From NCBI RefSeq assembly GCF_003144245.1, contig NW_020289976.1, positions 124,001 to 188,000 on the forward strand: a stretch of DNA of 64,000 nt, read 5' to 3'. Shown piece by piece: positions 50,311 to 63,000 of this stretch. How positions within the stretch are numbered: the first letter of the stretch is position 1; each line of letters opens with the position of its first letter. The notes below the pieces were generated by a model. The model ran no database searches, was not told the DNA's origin, and worked only from the letters and a program-made list of their open reading frames with translations. Source of the stretch: Jaminaea rosea. Taxonomy: Eukaryota; Basidiomycota; Exobasidiomycetes; Microstromatales. The translations under genes and the position numbers were made by a program.

Positions 50311-51325
50311 ATGCCCAGCACTCGCGGCTACCGCACCTTCGCTCTGCCCTCGGGCATCCTCATTCTTGCGCTCAGCCTCGTTGTCACGGGACTCGCAGCC
50401 TATCTGACGAACAGGTCTATCGAGCTTCGAAATATAGTCAACGACTACATCAAGAACCAGACCTATGACCCCTCTAATCGCTTCGAATACAACTCAGAAC
50501 GAGTACGTTCAGGACATCCCTGCAGCATGGAGAGCCAGGCTTGCTGACCTTCGCGCACCTTACGGTTGCAGAACCTCTATCTGAATGCCCAGGCGAGAGC
50601 GAACAACCTCGTTGCCAGCTCCTACTTCTCTGCTGTCATCGGGGCCTGGACCTTTGTCAACACGCTGCTGTTCCTCATCCTGCTCCTCATCTGGGGCAAT
50701 GGCGACAAGATGCAGGGAGGCGGCGCAGCAAGGACGGCCGTCCGCTTCCTAGCTGGTCCTGCGGGTTGGGGTTGTCTGTTGGCGGTGGAGTGGATCACCT
50801 GGCTAGCCGTTGCTGCGAAGGCGACCCAAATCAACATCTTCACTAACGACTGCCGCTTCACCGGCAAATACGAGGGCGTCTGGTAAGTACGTCGCAAGCG
50901 CGTGCACCGTCGTCATCGTCATCGTCATCTTACACCATGCCCACTCACCTCCGCCCGGCAGCAAAGTAGCCCCGGCCTACGGCGGCATACTATGGGGGAC
51001 TTGGCTCCTCGTCTCCCTCTTCTGCATCATCAGCCTCATCTTCGCCCTCAAGATGCCCCGCACCCTTGGCGGCTTCCGCGGCGGAGGAGCTGACCCGAAT
51101 CCTCAGTGGGACTCCGGCAACAGCCAAGGCTATGACTACGGAAAGCAGAGTGGCAACATGCAGCAGGCTCCTCAACCTCTCCCTTACCAGCAGTACGGCG
51201 GCCCGCAGCCTATGGGCGTTCATGGGATGCAGCAGGGCCCTACGTACGCGGCGCCTCATGGAGGCATGTCCAACACGCACATGATGCAGCCGGCTATGGG
51301 GACCATGGGCACAGGTCAAATGTAG
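50311..51325 (+). CDS. Four-pass membrane protein, MARVEL-like
   Basis: Three exons, 50311-50502, 50572-50882 and 50962-51325, encode 288 residues. Four hydrophobic spans are visible: LPSGILILALSLVVTGLAAYL (about 13-33), VIGAWTFVNTLLFLILLLIW, WGCLLAVEWITWLAVAA and GILWGTWLLVSLFCIISLIF. A conserved-looking loop before the last span carries cysteines in NDCRF and WCKVAP that could pair outside the membrane. The cytosolic tail is rich in Gln, Gly, Met and Pro (YQQYGGPQPMG, MQQGPTYAAPHGG). The arrangement resembles fungal MARVEL-domain proteins of eisosomes or membrane microdomains, but residue identity is too low to name one. Exon joins keep phase and the hydrophobic pattern. Confidence 0.72.
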
Positions 51326-51797
51326 AGGAGGCGTGAGGTGTCCCTTCGCGTCCCGGTGTTGGTCTCCCTTTTCTCCCTCTTCGTACCTCTGCGCGTGCGG
51401 AATCGCTATCAATCTTTGAGCCTCTCGTCGTCCGTAATCGGCAGTGAGTTTGAAATTGATTGATGTCATTGTGAACGCTGTAGGAGAGCTGATGATGTGA
51501 CAGATGATTGTGTTGTGAGACGATGAGTATTAGAGAGCGAGAAAGCGTCAGGATCGGAGCGGTAGCGGGCGAGCAAGCCAAGCTGCAGTGCTTGCTCTTG
51601 CGACGCGCTGCTGAGGGGATGATGTGTGTTTCGCTGAGAGGGGACTGGTGAGAGAGGGGGGGAGTAGGAGGGACGCACGCAACGCGAAGTGACGTGATGC
51701 ACAACCAAGGTCGCGCGGGTATCTGTTGATGATGGGAGAGAAGGTTTGCGTCGAGGGAGAAGCGATGAGCGTAGGCACGAGAGGATGTTGCCGCTCC
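51326..51797. other. Convergent 3' gap
   Basis: 472 bases between the stops of the four-pass protein and the kinase gene. No gene is seen. Confidence 0.4.
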
Positions 51798-53578
51798 TTA
51801 GCGACGGTGGGGCGGCGGCACCTGCTGCTGCGTCGGCTGATACGAGTAGACGCTCATTTCACTGTCTGGCTGCCCGACTGTTTCATTGTCCTCGCTGCTC
51901 TCCGCTGCGCTCATCAGCGAACTGATTGGAGGTAGACGCGCCTGCTGGCCGTAGCCGGCTGGTGAGGAGCTGGTGTCTGCTCCGTGTCCGCCACCGCCCC
52001 ACATTGGATTTATGCCGCGCTCGCGCTCGCCAGCGTAGTGCAGGTTGACCGAGGCCGCTGCGGGCGAATTGGAGTAGCCATACGCGACGCCCATGCTTGC
52101 TCCGCCGCCACCTGTACCTACCCCTGGCTCGCCACCCCCACTGCTCCAAGCGCTTCCTCGGCTAGCTGTGGGCCTCGTCTGACTTTGCGATGAGCGTCGA
52201 CCTGCGACGCCCTGCTGTCCTGGACGATTAGCGGATGAAGCTCCACTGCGACGACGCTCCTCTTCCAGACTCTGCTGCAGAGACGGGAGGTGAATACCAC
52301 CAGAGAAGTGCGAATGCGACGACGACTGCGAATGGGAGGACTGCGGCGGTGGCGGACCTGGGAGGCCGTAGGGATGGAAGCGAGGGGCCATTGTATGGTG
52401 CAAAGGAGAGGCCGAGCCTGCTCGATGTATGGAAGACGCTCTGCTACGGCTCTTGCCGCTCTGCCGGCTGATCGAGGGGCGCCCGCCAATGAGGTGAATG
52501 GGACCGGGGGACATGCTGCCCGACTGTCGCTCTGCTGCAGTCATGGCTTCCATATTGGAGACGAGCTGGTGATCAAGCGAGTTCTCGCCATTGTGCCCGC
52601 CGCCTGAGCGGAACGAGTCGAAGGAGCCGGCTTGTGAAGGGTGGTAGAGGCGAGAAGGATGGTATCCTTGCTGGTTCTGCGCTGCCATGATGTCAAGCCC
52701 AGAGCTCAAGCTCGAAGCGGAGCCCTGTCTCTGCAGTTCATTGGGGTAGCCAGCCATCTGACGTCGACCTTGCGGTCCCGGGTCGCTGTCGCCGGTGGCG
52801 TACGACTGCATCGAGATTGGTCGGCCGTTGTCTCGCATCTCGTAGAACTGCTGATTGGTCGGCGGACCGCGCTGCGATGCAAGGTACTGGCTGGGAGAGT
52901 ATGGCGCTGCAGGACTGTAGGGCGAGATGGGCGACTCCAGTGGGGAGAGTCCCGATGGCTGAGAGCTTTGCGATGAAGCATTACTTGTCGACTGCTTACC
53001 CCTCGACTTGTCGCTCTGCCTGCCAGGCGGTGACGAGCTCGACAGCCACTCCACTTGCTCCTTGACGGTACTCGAGGCTAAGATCTGGTTGCGCTTCTGC
53101 ATGACGGCACGCGCTCGATCCCTCGCCGCCTTCTCTTGCGCTAGACGCTTTGCCTTCTCTGCCTGCTTCGCAGCCTTGTCCGCTTCTTTCTTTGCCTTCT
53201 TGGGATCTGACGAAGTGGGCGCTGCGGAAGATGCTGCTGCTGGAGATGCAGTCTCGAACGAGGTCCGCGAGTAGCCGTCGCTGTATGCTGCGACGCCAAG
53301 TTGTTGCTGCGTGGGACGCGTGAGAGAGAATGAAGGATTGCGAGAGCCCTGGGCGGGAGGGGAGAGCCATGCACCGTTGGAGGGAGCGGCGGCACCAACG
53401 CCAGCAGCAAACTCTCCGATGTCGTTACGCTGGGGGATGCCGCTGCTCTGCTGGCTATTCATCGAGTTCATGGAGACCGACTCGGGAACGCTCGGATACT
53501 GCTGTTCAGCGGCACCACCGCGGTAGATCGGCAGCGAGTCCTCGACGTTTTGCGGCGGAGGGCGGTAGAAGGGAATAC

Positions 53579-53622
<44 letters not shown>

Positions 53623-55237
53623 GGCGCCTCGCCAAAGGCTGGCCTAGCGCTGGCAGCCATGTGAGAGTGCGAAGGAGGCAGGCCCTGACGAGCTGCCGTA
53701 GGGTCGACGCCGAGCGGCGCAGGTACTCGAGCTGGCTGCTGCGGTGCTCGACCCTTGATAGGCAGGAGGCGCGGTGCAATTTGCGAGAAGTAGGGGTGCT
53801 CGATGCAGTCTGCTGTGGTTGCGCGGCGTGTTGGATCGTATCTGAGGAGGTCTTCAATGCATTGAATGAGCTCCATGGGAACGCGCGAGCTGAAAAGGCT
53901 CGCAAACTTGATTGGTGGTGTCTGCACGCGGGACGACGAATCAGCAGCATGTCAGCGTCCAGGACCATTCGGTACTCTTCGCGCGCGCGTACTCACCCGC
54001 GGCCACTGGAAGCCTACACTCGCTGCCATCCTGATCCCCCTCTCCCATGGCCCACCTCCTCTGACCCTGCCCCTGGAGTCAAGACCGTAGTCGGCCGTAG
54101 GATCGCCAAGGACCTCGCAGATTTGCGTCACCTGATCGACTTCGCTCTCGCCGGGGAAGAGTGGCTTGAGATTGACTAGCTCAGCTAGAATCGTGCCCAG
54201 CGCCCACATGTCGACCGGGTTGGAATAGTCGCGCGAGCGCAGCAGCACCTCTGGCGCTCGGTACCACCTCGTGGAGACGTACTCGGTGTACGGAGGGACA
54301 GAGGCTGTCTCCCTTGCTAGTCCAAAGTCGGCGAGCTTGACGATCACGATGACGTCTCGCTCGGGCGGTGCGCCTAGCTTGCTGGCTGGGTAGTCGTCGA
54401 GCCCCGTCGTAGTGATTAGGAGGTTCTCTGGCTTCATGTCGCGATGGAAGTAGCCATGGCTGTGAATGTGGTGAAGACCTTGAATGATCTGCTTGAAGAC
54501 GGAGGCGACGAGACCTCCTGCCAATGGACGTCCTTTTCGGGACTTGGTCAGCTGATAGAGGTTGCCCTCCATGCATTCGAACACGAAGTGGAGCTCTTTC
54601 GACGTCGGGTCGAGGAAGGCGTCGTAGAGTGGGATGATGTTGGGGTGATGAGGGATATCGAGGAGCGACTGCGAGGGCGGATATAATGTCAGCTCACTTC
54701 CCTGGTAGCAACTTCTGCGCCGCCGTTGCTCACCTTGAGCTCCTTCAACCTCATGCAGTCGTTCCACGATTTGAATGGCTTCTTCATCCTCTTGATCGCC
54801 ACCAGCCTCTTGCCAACGTACTCTGGCCTCGTCGTTGGGTGCTGCATCGGACTCAGCATCGTGCCGCTGGGCAATGGGCTTTTCCAATCCGCCAAGCAAA
54901 CTGTGCCGAAGGACCCATCTCCGACTGCCTTGATGACAGTAAAGTCGCGGGGGCCCTCTCGCATCAGGGATGCTGCGGTGGTGGGCGCCGTCAGCGTTGA
55001 CGCGGCTGGCTGCGAAGATGGGCCTGCTTGGGCATAGGATGGCTGCTGTTGCTGATATTGATGTTGCTGCTGCTGATGCTGTTGCGGTCTCTGCTGCTGA
55101 AGCTGGGCCTGGTAGATGTGATGCTGCGAGCCATTGTTGAATGCGCTTGGTCCTGCGCCGGCGCCGCCGCCGCCGCCGCTGTACTGTGCGTGCTGAGGTG
55201 GAGAGGAGGCTGCAGCGATCCCCTGTAGGATGGGCAT
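51798..55237 (-). CDS. MAK/Ime2-type protein kinase, Crk1-like
   Basis: Three exons, 55237-54734, 54668-53997 and 53921-51798, encode 1099 residues; each join is in phase 0. The first 95 residues are Gln-rich. The kinase domain starts [20 protein letters not shown] and has [26 protein letters not shown] and the activation loop [14 protein letters not shown] with a TxY dual-phosphorylation pair, so it is a CMGC kinase of the MAK/ICK/Ime2 branch. An insertion of about 16 residues (KSPLPSG to RPEYVGKR) separates the glycine loop from the ATP-binding Lys. The 650-residue tail is disordered, with a 14-residue poly-Gln from a pure CAG run, Lys/Ala-rich coiled coil and many Ser-Pro sites. In Ustilago maydis the Ime2-related Crk1 links MAPK and cell-cycle signals to morphogenesis; orthology is inferred. 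An upstream ATG at 55300 is possible. Confidence 0.9.
53579..53621 (-). repeat. CAG trinucleotide run encoding poly-Gln
   Basis: About 13-14 uninterrupted CAG codons (CTG on the plus strand) within the kinase tail. Other Gln-rich parts of this protein use mixed CAG/CAA codons, so this run is probably young and length-variable. Confidence 0.85.
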
Positions 55238-56687
55238 GGCCAGGAGCGGCTCGATGCCACGCCGCTGCCTAGCGTGGAGGGGTTGGCAAAGCGGGCGCAA
55301 GGGGGACGATTCACAGCGATGATGATGACGGTAGTAGTTTGCGTCTCGAGTTACGCGTGAGGATGATTGGTTGATTGAGCCGGCGGAGGACGGTACGCCA
55401 AGATCCGTCGAGACGGTCGTCGTCGATGGGCGGCAGTGCGTGCAGCGCCGCGTGCCTCACGAGGGTGACTTGACAACGACAGTCACCCGCCCACTGCAAA
55501 GGGGTGATTATGCAGTTGACAGCGACGAGGGCAACAAAGAGCGGGTGATGCTGTGAATGAGCAATCCAATGTGGTTAGGAGAAGGAGAAGATGAGACGTT
55601 TCATTGAATGCCGGCTCAATCAGTCCCATGGGAGGACGTCCACCACACCCAGCAAGCAGCCAGGAGCAGCAGCAAGCAGCAGCACCAGCCACCCTCGTCT
55701 CCCTGGCCCTGGTGCATCTGACTCCGTCCGCTCGCCCACTCAAGCGGCCGAGCAAAGCCAGGCTCAGCTCAGGGTGACCAGCCGTCCCTCGCTCCGTCCG
55801 TCCGTCCGTCCGTCCGATGGGCGAACCAGAAGACGACGGTGCTCCGCTCCGCTTCAAAATGGAGATCGACGTCGCAATGCTAGCGCCAAAAAAGATTGCG
55901 GCCCTCGTCGTTGCTCATCGTCGTCGAATTGCAATGATGCGCCCTTGCAATACCATTCTCTTTGTTCACCACTACCATCCATCACATCACTTGGTCAGCA
56001 CAATGCACCTCTGTCTCCAATTGGTCCGAAGTACCCCTTCCTTTTAGCGTCTCGTCTGTTCTCTCCTTGGCCGGCATGAGAAAACTCCCAGCTAAACAAT
56101 GCAACACTTCACCTCCCCCCTAGAGCCTCGCTTCGTCCAACTAAATCGACCCCGCTTCTCTCGCTAGTGCCGGGGTACTGCCCAGTCGAAGACCAAAAAG
56201 TCGTGGTAAGTAGCCGCCGTCTTAGCCGGGCCTCGTCGACACTTCTGTGGGCCACGAGGCTCGGCCACAAAGGACGACGACGACAATGCAGACGCAGGAG
56301 GCCGCCGCCCGGCGAGAGCCAAGGGCCGAGATATTATGGGTGGGGTGAGATGAGGCGGGCAGGCAGCTCGACAAGAGAGCATCCCGATGCAAGGAGGCGG
56401 TCAAGCAGAAGCAAAGGATGGGCCGACCCAGCGCGATGGTAAAGGAAACATGGGCTCTGGAGAGACTGCATTGGAGAGACTGCATTAAAATATGTTCAAA
56501 AAGATCAAGTCAACGATAGCGTACCGGCCGCAGCAGTGAATAGAGCAGAGCAGAGCAGAAGAAGAAGGAGGGGCATGGGCACAAAGTCGCCTCGCTGCGC
56601 CTATAGCCGTCGTCGCCTTACCTTTCGACCGATCTTCACGCGGAACCACGCCCGCGCCCATGCATACGCTAGCCGCCCATTTCTACC
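55238..56687. other. Long gap 5' of the kinase gene
   Basis: 1.45 kb between two leftward genes, with no supported gene on either strand. A (CCGT)n microsatellite lies at about 55795-55816. An AT-richer patch occurs near 56480-56520. The length suggests an extended promoter or leader for the kinase gene, or an unrecognised non-coding RNA. Confidence 0.4.
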
Positions 56688-59301
56688 TCAATGCCCGTTC
56701 CTACCGTTCCCGTTCACCCCGCTCTGATGCTGGCTCAAAGCCTCGTCCGCCCTATCCAAATCCGTAGCACTCAAAGTCTTGCCGCCCAACAAGCCCGGCG
56801 TCGAGACTCCAGAAGCAGACCCGACCGAGCTACCGCGATGACGTTGCTTCATGACGAGGGGGAACTTGAAGATCTCCTCGTCCTCATCGTCGTTCTTGCC
56901 AATCGCTTGCCAAAAGGCCGCAGAGCCACGGTAGTCACTCGTGCCCAGCCCTTGCATGTCCTCCGTGAGGGTAGCCAGGTCGCCCGGCGTGCGGACTCGA
57001 GGGCTGCCCGGGATAGACGCGGGAGGTGGTACCTTGCTGTTGGACTCGTCGAAGTAGCCAAGCCCGCCATCCTCGTCGTCTTCCTGCGCAAAGGAGTCCG
57101 GGTAGGCGCGACGAAGCGCGAGTTGACGAGCCTTGGCGTATTCGAGGCCTAGCTTCTTCCAGTCGAGAAGATCGCTCAGCCTCTCTGTACGGTTGCGCAG
57201 CGCGATACGCTGTCGCCTGTTCATGAGCGCCATCTTCTCCATCGAGGACGCGAGTCCCTCAACGGACTCCTCTACTGAGCATGTACGACGGTCCACGATC
57301 CCGATACCGTACTGCTCTGGCGTCTCGAGAAGATCCTCCATGAAGCAGCCGAACCCAGACAGGTTTGTCGTGATACTCGGTACGCCCATGACTGTGCACT
57401 CGGCTGGCGTGTAACCCCAGGGCTCGTAGTAGGATGGGAAGACGCCCAGGTGACAGCCTCGCACGAACTCTTCGTAGTCAAGACCCAGGATTGGGTTGTT
57501 GGCGTTGAGGAATTCAGGGTGGAAGATGACCTTGACTCGGTCCTGCGGGCGATTGAAGAGCTGAACGCGTCGGATCTGGTTCAAGATGGGGTCGTTGGCG
57601 TCGTCTGCCATGTTGTGTGTGACGACGGGAGGGAGCGAGTTGCGCTTGAGGGCAAAGATGCGGCGCTTGAGCAGGATCTTGTCCGACTCGGAAAGCAGCG
57701 TAGCGGGGTCCACGAGATCGGCGCCATGAGCTTCGCCTTGGTACCTTGCTGTCCTCTCGAAGAGGCGCTCGCCGATGCGTGCCTGGATCTGCTCGACGGT
57801 GTCGCGGAGCTGCTTTGTCACCGCCTGGCCCTTGAGCGCTTCGATGGTGTACGAGTTGGTGGCTGCGGGCATGATGATGAAGGCGACGACCGTCGTCTTG
57901 CTGCCAGCCTTTTGGAGGCGGTAGTTGAGGCGGGCCAGCGCCTCGATGAACATGTCGACTCCCTGCGTGTGCGTGTCAGGAAGAATGAATCAGCCGCGTG
58001 CTCGCTGTGGTCTGAGCGGGTTCAGCGCTTTGTGCTCACCTTGTTGCGGTACTCGTATCGGCCAGCAGTGAAGAAGTAGAGCGTGTTGTCAAGGTCAAAG
58101 TCGTAGTGGCCGTAGAAGTGGCCCTTGATGAACTCGGCGATCCTACGAGGCGCAGGCAGAGAGGTCAGCGTCATCCCCGCCCTCACATCGCTCGCGGGCA
58201 CGCTTCTCGTACGCACTTGTTCTTTGCCTGGGCGTGGAGATTCTGGAACTCGTGCATGGCCGAGAACTTGACGACGTTGAGGCCATTCGGGAGCACACCG
58301 TCCGGCTTACGCTTCAATAAGTGCTCGCTCTCGTAGGCTGTGATGTGAGAGACGGTCGTGAAGACGTCTGCGCAGTGAGCCGCTGCTCGCTCGATGCCTG
58401 TGCGCGAAGGGAGGAGGTTGTGAGCTCTTTGATCCTATCGCCTGCATCGTCGCTCGAGCACTCACAGTAACGATGATAGATGCCCCTCTTGCCCGCCTCG
58501 TGGTCCACGTCAAAGTACTGCAAGTTGTTGTAGAAATCGACGCTTCCCGCGCACAGGTACCTTCCCAAGAGCGTAGCGTGCGTAGTAAAGATGGTCGTGA
58601 CATCGATTCGCCTCTGCCTGCAAAGCGGGATAGCCAGGCCAGCCTGCCACTCGTGGAAATGCGCCACGATGGCCTTCTGCCTCTCTCTGACTGCGAATTC
58701 TCCCAGGAACCAAGCAACCAAGTAGCCAAAGACGAGCGTCTCATTTGTCTCGTGGTCATTTTGAGGCGTCGGAATACCGGCCGAGTTCCAGAGGTCGCCC
58801 TTCCACTCGTCGAGCTTCGAGTACATGCTGCCGGTGTCGAAGAGTAGGACTCGAGGGGCACGGTCAATGAGCCAGCGACCGTAGAGGAACTTGACGCCGC
58901 GTGAAGCCATGGACTCGAGGGTAAGGCGGAGAGGCTCGTTGTCTGGCTCGACGGGGTCGACCTCCATAGGAGCCGTCTTGTAGTTGAGGGGACCAATGAG
59001 GGTGAGGCGATCGCCATACTCGGCGGCTGTCACAGGGGCCTGTCAGAGCGCAGAGGGAGAAGGCAGGTCAGCTCCATGCTCATGCTCGAGCGGGCTGCCT
59101 ATGCTCGTCGGCACTCACCTTGGTCTTGATGACGGTGTAGATACCTCCGACTGTGGGCAAGGAGCGAGACGGTCAGCTGCTATTCTCGGTTGTATCGATA
59201 CCACGCACGCTGCACCCACCCTTGTTGGCTACCTCCCAAGCGCACTCGAAGAGCAAGTGGTTATGCACATCTCGCATAGGCGGAGCCGATGACGACGACA
59301 T
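56688..59301 (-). CDS. GSY1: Glycogen synthase
   Basis: Six exons, 59301-59220, 59150-59119, 59039-58466, 58397-58217, 58142-58040 and 57962-56688, encode 748 residues; every junction keeps phase and rebuilds conserved sequence ([49 protein letters not shown]). The GT3-family core includes [22 protein letters not shown] and the C-terminal [20 protein letters not shown]. The tail is Ser-rich with RVRTPGD and [12 protein letters not shown], where phosphorylation controls activity in yeast and animals; those sites are inferred. The enzyme extends glycogen from UDP-glucose in the cytosol. At 748 residues it is near yeast Gsy2 (705). This gene has the most introns in the window, unlike its intron-free neighbours. 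Confidence 0.96.
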
Positions 59302-60059
59302 GCTGGCAAGTGAAGTTGCGAGGGCACGTTAATGGGTGCTAGCCAGATGGAAGGGCGGCAATAGGCTGTGAGGTAGAGGTGACGGTGTGAAGAGTGTTGG
59401 AGGTAATGGTAATGCGGTTGGCAAAATAGGAAAAGAAGTGAGGGAGCGTGGGGCAAGCGGCAGTGGAGGCGGCCAGGCCAGTCGATCGGTGATGTGGGTT
59501 TGAGTTGCTCTTACTCGCTCGAATAGGAAGAAGGCCCGGGCGCGTCACGCTCTCAGGCGTCTGGCCCTGGCCCTGAGAGAGCTCTGCTTCACTTCACTCT
59601 ACTCGACAGCTAGCAGCTCGCGCCTAGCCCACGCCTAGCCCCAGCCTAGCGTGGGGCGCCGCGCTGCCCTGCCTGACGCTGGCCCTCCCTCGGCCTCGAC
59701 GCCGCCGCCCTGCACTGCTAGAGGCCCCGCATGACGCAGGGCAAGAAAAAGGTGGAGACGCGGCTGAGATTTAGAGGGCAGCAGCGCCAGTCCAACAGCC
59801 CAATCCCCACGGTGAGATTCGTCCAGAGTGCATGGATCGTACCGCGAAGATCGAGACCGCGAGTCGCAACGAGATGGGCGAGACAGAGGATGGATGACTG
59901 GACGCTCAAACGCAGCGCTGTCCTCTCCAGAAGCGGAACAATCGATCTACCGCAATCACTCGGCAATCGCATTCGTCAACGTAAACGCAACGCAACGCAT
60001 TGCATCGCAAGTGCATTGCAGTCAGTCGACGAACCTCTACGCGGCCGACGCGCTCAATA
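59302..60059. other. Gap between glycogen synthase start and APC4 stop
   Basis: 758 bases with CTAGCCCACGCCTAGCCCCA-type direct repeats near 59621-59650. It presumably contains the glycogen synthase promoter. A rightward frame from 59731 has no recognisable content. I looked for a stress element (CCCCT) and did not find a convincing cluster. Confidence 0.4.
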
Positions 60060-63000
60060 TCAAGATTGCATCGTCTCATCTTCTTCGCCTTCCGCAGCGC
60101 TCACGTCCCATAGAACCAGCGTCGCTGTGCTCGCTGCCGCAGGCTCCCCCTTCTTGATCTGCAACAAGCCAGCCGTGTTCCTTCCACTGCTGAGTGCGAT
60201 GGATCCCTTCCACTCTTCTGCGGCACCCAACGTCTGACGATACAGCAGGGCTCCGTGAGCCTCGAGGGCGTCCCGCTCTAGCTCGCTGCCTGCCAAGCTC
60301 TGAGCCATGGAGTAGAGGGTCGATAGGGAGAAGCATTCCAGGTAGCGAACGGCGGCACTGTTCGGCGTCGAGGGTGCGTCCTTGCAAACGCAAAAGAGGC
60401 GCTCCTCGTCCATGATCTCCATGCGCTCGATGAAAGAGCTGCGTAGTCGCATTTTCAGCCCGGTGGATTGGCCATTAGCACCTTCACTTATGTCGTGCCA
60501 CTTCAAAAGGATCGTCTGCCCCTCAGGCAAGACGAGGATCGCCGTGATCAGTCGACCAGAGCCCGAGCCTACGATGCTGCGCGCATGCACGTTGCGCGAT
60601 GACCCGTCTGCCTCAACGGACTGACTTCGCGGAGTTGGCAGACTGACAATCGCATCGTCGTCCTCTTTGTCCTCGTGAAGGTCAGCCTCCGTCTCCCTGT
60701 GCTTGAACAGAATCTCGCACTCCTCCGATATCCTCTCACTTACTCCCATGAACGCCGCCTTGATCGCGAGTACGCTGCTGCGGAGTGACTTCTCGAGCGG
60801 TTGCTGCGCGTAGACAGCCGGGCGATCGTCGCTGTTAGGCAAATGACCGGATTGGAAGAGGTGCTCAAAGGGGTCTGCTTGCCGAGGAGGGGCGACTGGC
60901 GGTGCAACTGCTGCTTGGGAGTCCTTCCCGGTGCGTAGCCAGTCCAGGGACGTTTCGAGCGAGGCGTGAAGTGAGGGGCGGGTCTTGCTGCCCTTACTCT
61001 CTGCCATAGACAAGCCGGCATCTGGGGTGTCCTCGGCAGTCGATTCGTTGTGCTCGGCCCCGCCTTCATCATGCCGCCTCGCGACCTGAAAGCTCTCCTC
61101 AGTCTCATCTCCCTCTCCATCCTCTTTCCCAGCATCGAGTGCCCCGCCCTCATCCCTCACGCCAAGCAATATCCACGTCAGCTCTTTGCAGCTAAATTCG
61201 CGCATCACAAGCTCCGTAACCACCACAGGGTCGAACGTCTTGGCGTCAAGCGGATCTTGGTTATCGCTCTTGATCCCCTCGAGCCTGTCGCGCTCCCATC
61301 GCACCCACTTGTCCATCTCGTCCCAGGCGAGTCGCTCTCCCTGAGCGTACTGCGCGATTTGCAAGGCCGAGGCGTGCGCAAGGCTGATGGCGCTGATCTG
61401 ACGTTCGAGATAGGCTCCCTGCTCATCCACGCATGGCGCCAGAAGTGGGCAGTCCCCAAGCCCTGCCCAGCCCTTGAGCTCGCACAGCTGCGAGATCGTA
61501 TCGCTACAAGTAGCAAGCAGCTCAGCCGCTACAAACTCGACGACCTTGTATGCCTCTACTATGGCATCGCGCTCCAAGCGCCACTTGCTCTCGCTGAAGG
61601 TGTTGAGCAGCATGCTTTCTACCATCGCCGTGTACGTTCCTGTCGCCAGGGCGGTCACGATGGAGGCTTTGACGTTCTCGTCTTGTGCGGCTGCTAGGCG
61701 GGCCAGAGTCCAGGTGAAGCGCCGTAGAGGCGGCAGGGAGGCCAACTGAGCTTCTGAGAGGGAGCGCAGGTCGGCGGGTGCTGGAGTGGTGAGGGACGAA
61801 AAGACTAGCCGCAGCATGCAGGCGTGGTCTAATAGCTGAGCGGAGGAGGCGTGAAGCTCGGACATCAAACGTAGTAGGGAATCGGTTGGGTTGCTGAGGT
61901 GAGGAAGGCGGACGACGTGATGGAAAAGGGAGGGAGAGTCCCCGCCTCTGCTCTGCATGAGCAAGCCTCCTCTTTGATCGTCGCCTTCATCGTCTCCGGG
62001 AAGTATGTGCGCTGCCAGAAGCTTCGCCTGCGCCTCCAAGGGAACGAACGCGATTGGTATCCGTGCGTAGAGGAGCAGATGGATCCCTTGCCTCCCATCC
62101 TTGTACCCCGGAACAGCGAGCATGCTCAACTCCTGATCTTCGGGCTGTGCATACCATCCGCGCAGGTAATCTCCGCCCTCCTCATCCTCCTCCCCACTTT
62201 GCGCCGCAGCATGCTCCGAGTCCAGCCCCTTGAGCGAGGGGAGCAGCGAATCAATGTCCCTTTGCTCGCGCCCGCTGCCCTTGCCACTGCCGCCGGCCGC
62301 GTATTGCTGGAAGCGTGCATGTCCTCCCGGACCGGCGCTGCCTTTACTCCGTGCTTCAAGGTAGGAGGCAACGCCTGACACAACGATGCCGTGTCGCAGA
62401 CTCCGGGCGCTGCGCGTGTACGGGGAGCGACGATTGTGGAGTTTTGTCCAGGCTAGGACGGCAGGCTTGCGGGGCAGGAGGTCTGGGCTTGCAGCTTGCG
62501 AGAGCGGTATGAGTTTGAGAAGCGTGCCATTTTGGATGTTGTATGTCGCCAGGAGAGAGTGCGAGATGATTGATTTGCCAGACGATTCTGCGCGTGAGGC
62601 AATGATGTGTAGGGCGATACGACGTCCTTCGGGACTCCATTGCATGCCAGCGACTTCCAAAGTCTGATGGGGGCGAGACGATGATGAAGTCGCGCCATCT
62701 CGACCGAAGAGAGCATCAGGAACGGTCACAGTCTTCTGCCATACCACCTCGGTCCCACTGCCTGTACGCCAGAGGGTCATCTGTACCGGCTGCCCTTTCA
62801 CAGGTCCACTCGCGTCCTCGCCCGATGCTGAAGAGGTGGCCAGGCCTGCTGCTGCTGCGGCTCTTGCCCGCATCATGGCCATTCGCTGCTGAATGAGGCG
62901 CTGTGCTGCTGACAGGCCGGCTTGGTTCGGGAGAGTAGGGGCTGCTGCTGGCGCGGCGGCTGAAGGGGCCGTGGTTGTGAAGACGAGGGCGAGGTCCATG

